From: DASQFQ01 sp963805525
Lineage (GTDB): Bacteria; Actinomycetota; Thermoleophilia; Solirubrobacterales; Solirubrobacteraceae
Assembly: GCA_963805525.1 (NCBI GenBank)
Contig: CAWDUT010000006.1
Coordinates: 1,054,001-1,118,000, forward strand
Direction of reading: 5' to 3'
DNA length: 64,000 bases
Of this stretch, positions 50,485-57,287 are shown piece by piece. The first letter of the stretch is position 1; every line of letters starts with the position of its first letter. A program made the translations under genes and the position numbers. Below the pieces are notes generated by a model. The model was not told the origin of the DNA, made no database searches, and saw only the letters and a list, made by a program, of their open reading frames with translations.

Positions 50485-51000
50485 ATGATCGAGCTCCCGC
50501 GGGACCTGCCGATCCTCGAGCGCGACGCGGTGCGGCTCGTCGTCCGCGACAGCGACGATCGGATCCTGCTGTTCCACACGCACGAGATCAGCCTCCCCGA
50601 GCTCGGCGTGTGGTGGGAGCTGCCCGGCGGCGGCATCGACGAGGGGGAGACGTACCTCGACGCCGCGGTGCGGGAGCTGCGGGAGGAGACCGGCATCAGG
50701 GTCTCCGCAGCCCAGGTCGGCGAGCCGCTGTGGCGGCGGACGGCGTCGTTCCGCCATCGCGAGCTCCGGCACCTCCAGCACGAGGTGGTCGTCGAGGTGC
50801 GCCTCGACGGGCCGGGCGCCGCGGTCGACGAGGGCGAGCGGCTCGACTACGAGAAGGAGGACTACTTCGGCTTCCGCTGGTGGAGCATCGGCGAGATCCT
50901 GGCCAGCGCGGAGGCCTTCTACCCCGGACGCCTGCCGGCGCTCTTGGAGCGGTTCCTCGACGGCGAGGAGATCGACGAGCCGTTCGAGCTCTTCTCCTGA
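50485..51000 (+). CDS. Nudix hydrolase
   Basis: 171 residues. The Nudix box is complete: GGGIDEGETYLDAAVRELREETGI, with all four acidic metal-binding residues (segments GGGIDEGET and AAVRELREETGI). AVRLVVRDSDDRILLFHTHE and FRWWSIGEILASAEAFYP complete the fold. Substrate unspecified (nucleotide diphosphate-X). Divergent from the TMEM175-like gene with about 45 bases between starts. Its last 82 bases overlap the convergent zinc-ribbon gene. Confidence 0.87.
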   Translation: MIELPRDLPILERDAVRLVVRDSDDRILLFHTHEISLPELGVWWELPGGGIDEGETYLDAAVRELREETGIRVSAAQVGEPLWRRTASFRHRELRHLQHEVVVEVRLDGPGAAVDEGERLDYEKEDYFGFRWWSIGEILASAEAFYPGRLPALLERFLDGEEIDEPFELFS

Positions 51001-51146
51001 CGTAGGAGCTTCTCGACGGCGTCGGGGAGGGGCATGGGCGCGCGCACGCCGCGCGTGACCGCCGGCACGGGTGCGAGGCAGGTCGGGCAGTGCTCGGCGG
51101 GAGCGTCGAAGACGGTGCCGCAGAAACAGGCGACGGTCCAGCTCAT
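50919..51146 (-). CDS. Small zinc-ribbon-like protein
   Basis: 75 residues. MSWTVACFCGTVFDAPAEHC and PTCLAP give a CxC-x10-CxxC four-cysteine site (Cys 7, 9, 20, 23) that should bind zinc or iron. The C-terminal half is a short helix (LPDAVEKLLRQEK) and a Ser/Arg tail that overlaps the Nudix gene. TAGGAC lies five bases before ATG 51146. Real by its motif, but the 82-base overlap with a well-supported gene is unusual. Confidence 0.55.
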   Translation of the reverse strand: MSWTVACFCGTVFDAPAEHCPTCLAPVPAVTRGVRAPMPLPDAVEKLLRQEKSSNGSSISSPSRNRSKSAGRRPG

Positions 51147-51205
51147 GGGGAGTCCTATCGGTCGGGTCCCCAACAGAGGACGCGAGCCGCGCTTTGATAC
51201 GTCGG

Positions 51206-51601
51206 TCAGGCGCGTGGCCCGAGGAGATCCCAGCGGTTGCCGGAGACGTCGAGGAACACGGCGACCTGCCCGTACGGCTCCTCGCGCGGCTTGCTGACGA
51301 ACTCGACGCCCGCCTCGCGCATCCGGTCGTACTGCGCGCGGAAGTCGTCGACCCGCAGGAACAGGCCGACGCGACCCGCGAACTGATCGCCCACCGCCCG
51401 CGCCTGGCGCTCGCCGTCGGCGCGCGCGAGCAGCAGACCCGTGGCGGCGCCGGGCGGGCGCACGACGACCCAGCGCTTCGGGCGCCCGTCGTTGGTCAGC
51501 GCGGGCGAGTCCTCGACCAGCTCGAAGCCGAGCACATCGACGAAGAAGCCGATGGCCTCGTCGTAGTCCTCGACGATCAGCGCGAGTTGCTCGAGGTGCA
51601 C
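51206..51601 (-). CDS. VOC-family (glyoxalase-like) protein
   Basis: 131 residues. QLALIVEDYDEAIGFFVDVLGFELVED and VGLFLRVDDFRAQYDRMREAGVEF are the two beta-alpha-beta-beta-beta halves (shown as LIVEDYDEAIGFFVDVLGF and LRVDDFRAQYDRMREAG), ending QVAVFLDVSGNRWDLL. Most of the usual metal-ligand His/Glu are altered (DVSGNRWDL), so it may bind rather than transform a ligand. GTG 51601 lies exactly seven bases after TAGCCT, part of an overlapping divergent promoter with the 51625 gene. Confidence 0.82.
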   Translation of the reverse strand: MHLEQLALIVEDYDEAIGFFVDVLGFELVEDSPALTNDGRPKRWVVVRPPGAATGLLLARADGERQARAVGDQFAGRVGLFLRVDDFRAQYDRMREAGVEFVSKPREEPYGQVAVFLDVSGNRWDLLGPRA

Positions 51602-51608
51602 GGCGGGA

Positions 51609-51618
51609 AGGCTAGTGT
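51609..51618. promoter_or_regulatory. Overlapping divergent -10 elements sharing CTAG
   Basis: Minus-strand TAGCCT (51614-51609) serves GTG 51601 at seven bases, and plus-strand TAGTGT (51613-51618) serves GTG 51625 at six bases. The two hexamers share TA of the palindrome CTAG, so polymerase can occupy only one direction at a time. Confidence 0.5.
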
Positions 51619-51624
51619 CGCCCC

Positions 51625-52185
51625 GTGCTCCTCCTGCTGACCGGCGCGAGCGGCGTGGGCAAGTCGACCTGCCGCGTCGCCATCCAAGCGGCGCTCGGTG
51701 ACGAGCTCGACTGCGTCGAGCTCCGCGACGTCGTCGCGATCCCCGCGGCCCCGGACGTCGCGTGGCGCCAGCGCAGCGTCGAGGCCATCGTCCAGCGCGC
51801 GCTCGCCGGCGACCGCGACCTGTTGCTGGCCGGCGACCCGGTCGCACCGGGCGAGCTGATCGCCGCGCCCTCCGCCGACCGGCTCGACCGCATCGCCGTC
51901 TGCCTGCTGGACTGCGACGCGGCCTCGCAGACCGTGCGACTGCGCCGCCGCGGCGAGCCCGAGGAGCTGCTGCCGCGCCACGTCGCGTTCGCGGACTGGA
52001 TGCGCGCGCACGTCCGCGATCCGGGCCACATGCCCGAGGTGATCGTGGAAGGAGGTTGGGACGCGATGCGCTGGGAGCGCCTGGCGAGCGCGGACTGGTC
52101 GTTCGACGTGATCGACACCCGCGGGCGAGCCGCCGCCGACGTGGCGGCGGACTCGCTCGCGTGGGTCCGGGCCGCCCGGGCTTGA
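51625..52185 (+). CDS. P-loop NTPase, nucleoside/adenylate-kinase-like
   Basis: 186 residues. LLLLTGASGVGKSTCRVAIQ is a Walker A loop at the extreme N-terminus, so little can be missing. CLLDCDAASQTVRLRRRGEP and FADWMRAHVRDPGHMPEVIV resemble the lid and C-terminal parts of small-molecule kinases (AAA_33/shikimate-kinase-like). Target unknown. GTG 51625 is six bases after TAGTGT and 23 bases from the divergent VOC start. Confidence 0.78.
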   Translation: MLLLLTGASGVGKSTCRVAIQAALGDELDCVELRDVVAIPAAPDVAWRQRSVEAIVQRALAGDRDLLLAGDPVAPGELIAAPSADRLDRIAVCLLDCDAASQTVRLRRRGEPEELLPRHVAFADWMRAHVRDPGHMPEVIVEGGWDAMRWERLASADWSFDVIDTRGRAAADVAADSLAWVRAARA

Positions 52186-52237
52186 GAGCGACACACCGAC
52201 GGGTCGTGAGGAGTACTTTCCAGTGCTCAAGGGAGCT

Positions 52238-52264
52238 GGCGCTGGTGGGAGCGCCACCGGCGCC
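52238..52264 (+). other. Leader hairpin with GGGAGC repeats before the GH3 gene
   Basis: GGCGCTGGTGG and CCACCGGCGCC pair around the loop GAGCG, ending 19 bases before ATG 52284. GGGAGC occurs three times at 52231, 52247 and 52266, once before, once in the loop side and once after the stem. A post-transcriptional control element is possible but unproven. Confidence 0.35.
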
Positions 52265-52283
52265 TGGGAGCGGGGGGTAGGTC

Positions 52284-54824
52284 ATGAGGTGGGGTCGAGC
52301 GAAGCGTACGGGCGCGCTGGCACTGATCTGCGCGCTGTTGCCCGCGGCGGGCGCCGCGGCGCACGGGCGTGATCCGGCAGGGCGGGCGCAGGCGCTGGTC
52401 GGGCAGATGACGCTCGACCAGAAGATCAGCCAGGTCCACGGCACGGGATTCATCACGGGTGGCGGCTACACCGGGTTCACGCCGGCGATCCCGAGCCTGG
52501 GGATCCCGGCCTTCTATCTGGCAGACGGGCCGAACGGCGTCGGCAACGGCGCCACCGGTGTGACCGCGTTCCCGGCGGCGATCAATAACGCTTCGACGTG
52601 GGACACGCGGCTGCTGGGCCGCTACGGCGGCGTGCTCGGCGCGGAGCACGCGGGCAAGGGCAACGACGTCGCGCTGGCGCCGACGATGAACATCCTGCGC
52701 GTGCCCGGCTGGGGCCGGGCGTTCGAGACGTTCAGCGAGGACCCGGAGCTCGCCGGCGACGTCGGGGCGGCCGAGATCCGCGGCATCCAGAGCCAGGGCG
52801 TTATCGCCGACGCCAAGCACTTCGCGGCCAACAACCAGGAGACCGACCGCTTGACGGTCAACGCGGTGGTGGACGAGCGGACGCTGCGAGAGATCTACAC
52901 CGCGCAGTTCGAGAAGGCGATCAAGGACGGCGGCGCGCGCTCGGTGATGTGCGCCTACAACCAGGTCAACGGCGCGTACGCGTGCCAGAACCCGCATCTG
53001 CTCACCGACATCCTGAAGCGGGACTGGGGCTTCCGCGGCTTCGTCCTCTCGGACTGGTTCGCGAACCACAGCACGGTCGAGTCGGCCAACGCGGGCCTCG
53101 ACCTCGAGATGCCGGGCGGCGACACGATCTTCGGATCCCCCGCGCCGGTCCCGGAGAGCTTCGGCGAGAAGCTGAAGGCCGCCGTGCAGAGCGGCCAGGT
53201 ACCTGAGGCAAGGCTCGACGACATGGTCCGCCGGATCCTCGCCGCGCGCATCGCCGAGGGCCAGCTGGACCGCACCTCGACCGGCTCGCACGACGCCGTG
53301 GTCACCAGCGCGCAGCATCAGGACTTCGCCAAGCAGCTCTCCGAGCAGGGCACCGTCGTGCTCAAGAACCATCGCGGCGCGCTGCCGATCGACGACCACA
53401 AGGTCGGCTCGCTCGCCGTCATCGGCGCCGCCGCGCAGACCAACCCGATCTACACCGGCGGCGGGTCGGCGACGGTCGTGCCGTCGAAGACCGTCACGCC
53501 ACTGCAGGGGATCACGTCCCGCGCCGGCAGCGACGTCGACGTCACCTACGCGGCCGGGACCGCGGGCACGGTGGAGCCGCCGCTGATCGACACGGCCACG
53601 CTGACCCCGGCGACGGGCGCCGGCAACGGGCTCACCGCCGAGTACTTCGCCTCGCCGGATCTCAGCGGCGCGCCGGCGATCACGCGGGTCGACCCGACGG
53701 TTCAGGTGACGGGCACGCCTCCGGGGCTCTCCGGCGTCTGGTCGGCGCGCTGGACCGGCACCTTCACGCCGACGGTCTCCGGGCTCCAGCGCTTCTCGTT
53801 CAGCGGCGGAGGCATCTCCCGCCTGTACGTCAACGACCGGCTGGTGCTGAGCAGCAACAACGCGCTCAACATTGCGGCTGTCGACCTGCCCGCAGGCAAG
53901 CCGGTGCCGATCCGCGTCGAGTTCGTCGCCAAGTCCGCGTTCGGTGGGCTGTTCCCGATCAGCATGCGGCTCGGGTGGTCGCCGCCTGACCCCGCGCGGT
54001 GGCAGGCGGCGATCGACGCGGCGCACGCCGCGGACGAGGCCGTGGTCTTCGTCAACGACATCCGCACCGAGGGCGCCGACCTGCCGAGCCTCCAGCTGCC
54101 CGGCGACCAGGACGCGTTGGTCGACGCGATCGCGGCGGCCAATCCGCGCACCGTCGTCGTGCTCAACACCGGCGGCCCGGTGCTCACGCCGTGGCGCGAC
54201 AAGGTCGCCGGGATCATGGAGGCCTGGTATCCGGGACAGGAGAACGGCAACGCGGTCGCGTCCGTGCTCTTCGGCGACGTCAACCCCTCCGGCCGACTGC
54301 CGGCGACGTTCCCGAAGAGCGACGACCAAGGCCCGCTCACGAGCCCGGAGCGCTTCCCCGGCGTCGACGACACCGTGCGCTACAGCGAGGGCCTGCAAGT
54401 CGGCTACCGCTACTACGACGCACACGGCCAGCAACCCGCGTTCGCGTTCGGGCACGGACTGTCCTACACGACGTTCTCCTATGGCCGGCTGCGGGTCCAC
54501 CGGTCGTCACATCGTGGCGGCGTGACCGCCAAGGTCCGCGTGCGCAACAGCGGCCGGCGCGAGGGCGCCGAGGTCGTGCAGCTGTACGTCGGCTTCCCCG
54601 ACAGCGCGGGTGAGCCGCCGAAGGTCCTCAAGGCCTTCCGCAAGGTGCAGCTCGAGGCCGGCCGGCGCACGACCGTCACGCTCAAGCTCGACCGGCGCGA
54701 CCTGTCGGTGTGGAGCGAGCAACGCCACGGCTGGGTCAGCCCTGGCGGGCGCTACCGGCTCATGGTCGGCAGCTCGTCGCGTGACATCCGCTCGACCGCC
54801 TCGCTCCGGCACCGGGGCTCGTAG
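52284..54824 (+). CDS. Secreted GH3 beta-glucosidase with PA14 insert
   Basis: 846 residues. Signal peptide (KRTGALALICALLPAAGAAA), GH3 TIM-barrel domain (IPAFYLADGPNGVGNG, GRAFETFSEDPELAGDVGAA, DAKHFAANNQETDR) with nucleophile Asp in GFVLSDWFANHS near residue 257, second alpha/beta domain, a PA14 carbohydrate-binding insert at about 445-570 (NGLTAEYFASPDLSGAPAIT, FSFSGGGISRLYVNDRLVL) and a C-terminal fibronectin-III-like domain (HGLSYTTFSYGRLRV). It should hydrolyse terminal beta-linked glucose outside the cell. Monocistronic, between its leader and the terminator at 54836. Confidence 0.92.
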   Translation: MRWGRAKRTGALALICALLPAAGAAAHGRDPAGRAQALVGQMTLDQKISQVHGTGFITGGGYTGFTPAIPSLGIPAFYLADGPNGVGNGATGVTAFPAAINNASTWDTRLLGRYGGVLGAEHAGKGNDVALAPTMNILRVPGWGRAFETFSEDPELAGDVGAAEIRGIQSQGVIADAKHFAANNQETDRLTVNAVVDERTLREIYTAQFEKAIKDGGARSVMCAYNQVNGAYACQNPHLLTDILKRDWGFRGFVLSDWFANHSTVESANAGLDLEMPGGDTIFGSPAPVPESFGEKLKAAVQSGQVPEARLDDMVRRILAARIAEGQLDRTSTGSHDAVVTSAQHQDFAKQLSEQGTVVLKNHRGALPIDDHKVGSLAVIGAAAQTNPIYTGGGSATVVPSKTVTPLQGITSRAGSDVDVTYAAGTAGTVEPPLIDTATLTPATGAGNGLTAEYFASPDLSGAPAITRVDPTVQVTGTPPGLSGVWSARWTGTFTPTVSGLQRFSFSGGGISRLYVNDRLVLSSNNALNIAAVDLPAGKPVPIRVEFVAKSAFGGLFPISMRLGWSPPDPARWQAAIDAAHAADEAVVFVNDIRTEGADLPSLQLPGDQDALVDAIAAANPRTVVVLNTGGPVLTPWRDKVAGIMEAWYPGQENGNAVASVLFGDVNPSGRLPATFPKSDDQGPLTSPERFPGVDDTVRYSEGLQVGYRYYDAHGQQPAFAFGHGLSYTTFSYGRLRVHRSSHRGGVTAKVRVRNSGRREGAEVVQLYVGFPDSAGEPPKVLKAFRKVQLEAGRRTTVTLKLDRRDLSVWSEQRHGWVSPGGRYRLMVGSSSRDIRSTASLRHRGS

Positions 54825-54835
54825 CGCCCCGCCTG

Positions 54836-54865
54836 ACGGGGGCGAGCGCCGTGGCTCGCCCCCGT
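54836..54865. terminator. Bidirectional terminator between GH3 and VOC genes
   Basis: ACGGGGGCGAGC (54836-54847) and its exact complement (54854-54865) enclose GCCGTG. It stands 12 bases after the GH3 stop and 9 bases beyond the stop of the convergent VOC gene. Confidence 0.8.
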
Positions 54866-54873
54866 CCCGCGGG

Positions 54874-55251
54874 CTAGCGCCCCTCTCGGATCTGGAGCAG
54901 GTTGCCGTCGGGGTCCTGGAACTGCGCGACGGAGCCCCACGGGAACTCGAGCACGTCGGAGACGAACTCGACGCCGCGCGACTTGAAGTCCTCGACCGTC
55001 TTGCGGACGTCGTCGGTCTCGATCGTCACCGAGGCCGGCGGGCGCCCCATCACCGGCTGCGCCTGCCCCGGTGTCCCGGGCCAGAGCACGAGCTGGAACT
55101 CGTCCCCCTCGACGCCCACGGTCAGAAACCGCGGGCCGTCGGGCGTCGGGTTCTCGACCCGGTGCTCGAGGCCGAGCGCGTTGGTGTAGAAGTCGAGCGC
55201 CCGGTCCTGGTCGCTGACGAGCACGCTCGTATAGAAGACGTTCTTCAGCAT
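54874..55251 (-). CDS. VOC-family glyoxalase/bleomycin-resistance-like protein
   Basis: 125 residues. NVFYTSVLVSDQDRALDFYT, NALGLEHRVENP, FQLVLWPGTPGQAQ and VAQFQDPDGNLLQIRE; the last gives the C-terminal Glu ligand (DPDGNLLQI) of the VOC metal site. The form is that of small dioxygenase/glyoxalase-like proteins whose substrate is unassigned. ATG 55251 gives the family start, and the open frame upstream is rejected. Confidence 0.85.
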   Translation of the reverse strand: MLKNVFYTSVLVSDQDRALDFYTNALGLEHRVENPTPDGPRFLTVGVEGDEFQLVLWPGTPGQAQPVMGRPPASVTIETDDVRKTVEDFKSRGVEFVSDVLEFPWGSVAQFQDPDGNLLQIREGR

Positions 55252-55321
55252 TGGGTTCCTCCGCTGGTCGTGGTCACTACGCCTATGACCCGCGACCCGC
55301 AGGAGATGTGACCTCCACCGA

Positions 55322-55846
55322 CTATCTCCGGCGAGACCAGGCGCGGGCAGCGTCTCTGACCGCCGCGACGTGTGCGCCCTTCGCGTCCGAGTACGAGAGG
55401 AGGTCGACATGGCCCTGCTCGACCGAGCGCCGCTTGACCCGTTCGTACTCGCGTGCGGCGGTCGGATTCGCGCGCAGGTAGTCGCGAATCATCTGGTTGT
55501 CGGCGAGCAACGGGTTGCCGGCCGCGAAGACATGCACGTTGAAGGCCGGGCCTCGCGCTGGGCGCTTGGTCAGATACTCGCGGCCGGAAACTGCGCCTTG
55601 TCCGTGATGCTCGTAGGCGAGCGTCCGAAGCGCGTCAACGGCCGCCGGCAGATCGGGCTCACGGACTGCGACCTGGATGTCGATGATCGGCTTCGCTCGG
55701 AGCGGCACCGCCGTGCTGCCGATGTGCTCGATCACTGGATCGAACGCTGCGAGCTCGCGCTCGATCAGCACCGCTTCGGCCGCGTACTGACGTGGCCAGT
55801 CGGGATCCGGGTCGGCCAGCGAGACCGGCTCATGAAACACACTCAC
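55322..55846 (-). CDS. GrpB/UPF0157-family nucleotidyltransferase-like protein
   Basis: 174 residues. DPDPDWPRQYAAEAVLIERE, the hallmark IEHIGSTAVPLRAKPIIDIQ and AFNVHVFAAGNPLLADNQMI with a C-terminal helical end (RDYLRANPTAAREYERVKR). The GS...DID pattern is of the nucleotidyltransferase fold; biochemical function of GrpB proteins is poorly known. GTG 55846 (SVFHEPVSLADPD) fits the family length better than the open frame to 55927. Confidence 0.85.
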   Translation of the reverse strand: MSVFHEPVSLADPDPDWPRQYAAEAVLIERELAAFDPVIEHIGSTAVPLRAKPIIDIQVAVREPDLPAAVDALRTLAYEHHGQGAVSGREYLTKRPARGPAFNVHVFAAGNPLLADNQMIRDYLRANPTAAREYERVKRRSVEQGHVDLLSYSDAKGAHVAAVRDAARAWSRRR

Positions 55847-55941
55847 CGTCGCCGAGCCTGCCAGATCGGTCGGAATTTCCACGGACTCCCGGCGTCCTGC
55901 CCTGCCGAAGGCCACCAGCCATCCCACGAAGGGAGTCCCCC

Positions 55942-56154
55942 ATGCAGTACGTCACGCTCCGCCGCCGCACCGCGGCGACGATCGCCGCGACCGCCCTCGC
56001 CGCGATCTCGATCGCCGGCTCGGCCTCCGCGGCGGTCGGGCCGGGCAGCAACGCGCCGTCGCCCTACATCCCCACGGCGTCGAGCCCCACCACGCAGAAC
56101 ATCATCATGCGCGACGGGGGCATTTGCGACCCGATCCGCCACATGGGCTGCTGA
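55942..56154 (+). CDS. Small secreted cysteine peptide, hypothetical
   Basis: 70 residues. A clear signal peptide (RRRTAATIAATALAAISIAG, cleavage near SASA) leaves a mature chain of about 40 residues: Pro/Ser/Thr-rich, then MRDGGICDPIRHMGC at the very end. Cys62 and Cys70 can form an eight-residue disulfide loop closing on the C-terminal residue. GGGAG precedes ATG 55942. I recognise no named family; a secreted signal or antimicrobial-type peptide is conceivable but inferred only from architecture. Confidence 0.65.
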   Translation: MQYVTLRRRTAATIAATALAAISIAGSASAAVGPGSNAPSPYIPTASSPTTQNIIMRDGGICDPIRHMGC

Positions 56155-56175
56155 AGCCATAGCGGGGCGCCCGGC

Positions 56176-56711
56176 TCACGTCACCGCCGCGTACTTGAGG
56201 TGCGTGACGCCGGGCGCCTCGATCGCGCGGACCTGCTCGAGCCGCACGGCGGGTCCGACGCCGTCGAAGAGGCGAGCGCCGCCGCCGAGAACCAACGGGA
56301 CGACGTGGAGCTCGAGCACGTCCAGCAGGCCCGCGGCCAGGTACTCGTTGACGACCTGGCCGCCGCCCCACAGCATCACGTCTTTGCCGCCGGCGGCCTC
56401 CTTCGCCCGCTCCAGCGCGGCCTCGATGCCGTCGGTGGCGAAGTGGTAGGTCGTCCCGCCCTGCATCTCCAACGGATCACGCGGGTGGTGGGTGATGACG
56501 AAGACGGGATAGCGGTAGGGCGGCTCGTCGCCCCACCAGCCCTTCCACGCATCGTCGCGCCAGGGGCCGCCGCCGATCGGCCGAACATGTTGCGGCCCAT
56601 CACTCCGGCGCCGACGTTCTCGCGCGACTCCTCGAGGATCCGCGCGCTCTCGTCGACCGAGCCGCCCTCGTGGCCGTGGGCCTCGCGCCACGCGGCCAGC
56701 GGAACCACCCA
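56176..56711 (-). pseudogene. Dihydrofolate reductase/RibD-C-like protein, 5'-truncated and frameshifted
   Basis: Homology begins abruptly at 56711 with WVVPLAAWREAHGHEGGSVD, which lies about 40 residues into this family, and runs in one frame to GVMGRNMFG. At about 56580 one base is missing (TTCGG then CCGATC), and the protein continues in the next frame with PIGGGPWRDDAWKGWWGDEP, HPRDPLEMQGGTTYHFATDG, GKDVMLWGGGQVVNEYLAAG and VVPLVLGGGARLFD. The start and first strand with the Leu-Asp substrate-binding part are gone. Compare the ArsR remnant that begins three bases away on the other strand. Confidence 0.75.
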
Positions 56712-56713
56712 GG

Positions 56714-56902
56714 CCGGCTGTGGTCCAGCACCTCCAGGTGCTCGAGACCAGCGGGCTCGTCCGTTCAGAGAAGGTCGGCCGCGTGCGCGCGTGCCGGCTC
56801 GAGCCGGCGGCGCTGCAGCCGGTGGAGCAGTGGGTCAGCGCCCGGCGCTCGACCTGGGAGCGCCGGCTCGATCGCCGGGGCGACTATCTCGCCGATGAGT
56901 GA
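56714..56902 (+). pseudogene. ArsR-family regulator, 5'-truncated remnant
   Basis: Homology starts at 56714 in the recognition helix (PAVVQHLQVLETSGLVRSEK) and continues GRVRACRLEPAALQPVEQWV to a normal C-terminus. The first about 45 residues (dimerisation helix and first HTH helix) are missing. A GTG at 56720 could start a 60-residue product, but it would lack half of the DNA-binding domain. It overlaps the SRPBCC gene by eight bases, the normal ArsR-SRPBCC pairing also seen intact at 61708-62507. Confidence 0.75.
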
Positions 56903-57287
56903 GCGATCCGCGGAGCACGCCACGTTCAGCGTGGAGCGCGTCTACGACGCCTCGCCCGGGCGGACGTTCGCCGCCTGGTCCGACCCGGAGGCCAAGTCGC
57001 GCTGGTACAGCGACCCGGAGCAGGAGCTGGAGCTCGAGTTCCGCGTCGGCGGCTGGGAGCGGCACGGCGGGAGGCTGCCGGACGGCCAGTACGAGATGCG
57101 GCTGGACGGGGTGCGCATCTCGGTCTCGCTCGCGACGGCGGAGTTCCAGCCGGACGGCGACGGCACCCGGCTGGTCTACACCGAGCAGGGCGCGTACTTC
57201 GACGGCCACGAGGCGCCCGGCCTGCGCGAGCACGGCATGGGCAGCCTGCTGGACCTGCTCGGGAAGTGGCTCGCTAGGCCGCGCTGA
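56895..57287 (+). CDS. SRPBCC/AHSA1-family protein with probable internal in-frame deletion
   Basis: 130 residues. SAEHATFSVERVYDASPGRT, FAAWSDPEAKSRWYSDPEQE and LEFRVGGWERHGG open the AHSA1 fold, and RLDGVRISVSLATAEFQPDG, LVYTEQGAYFDGHEAPGLRE and HGMGSLLDLLGKWLA close it. Between GGRLPDGQ and YEMRLDGVR about 25 residues normally present in this family (the IVPxERIVYxY strand pair) are absent without loss of frame. The protein may therefore be unable to fold normally. ATG 56895. Confidence 0.7.
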   Translation: MSERSAEHATFSVERVYDASPGRTFAAWSDPEAKSRWYSDPEQELELEFRVGGWERHGGRLPDGQYEMRLDGVRISVSLATAEFQPDGDGTRLVYTEQGAYFDGHEAPGLREHGMGSLLDLLGKWLARPR

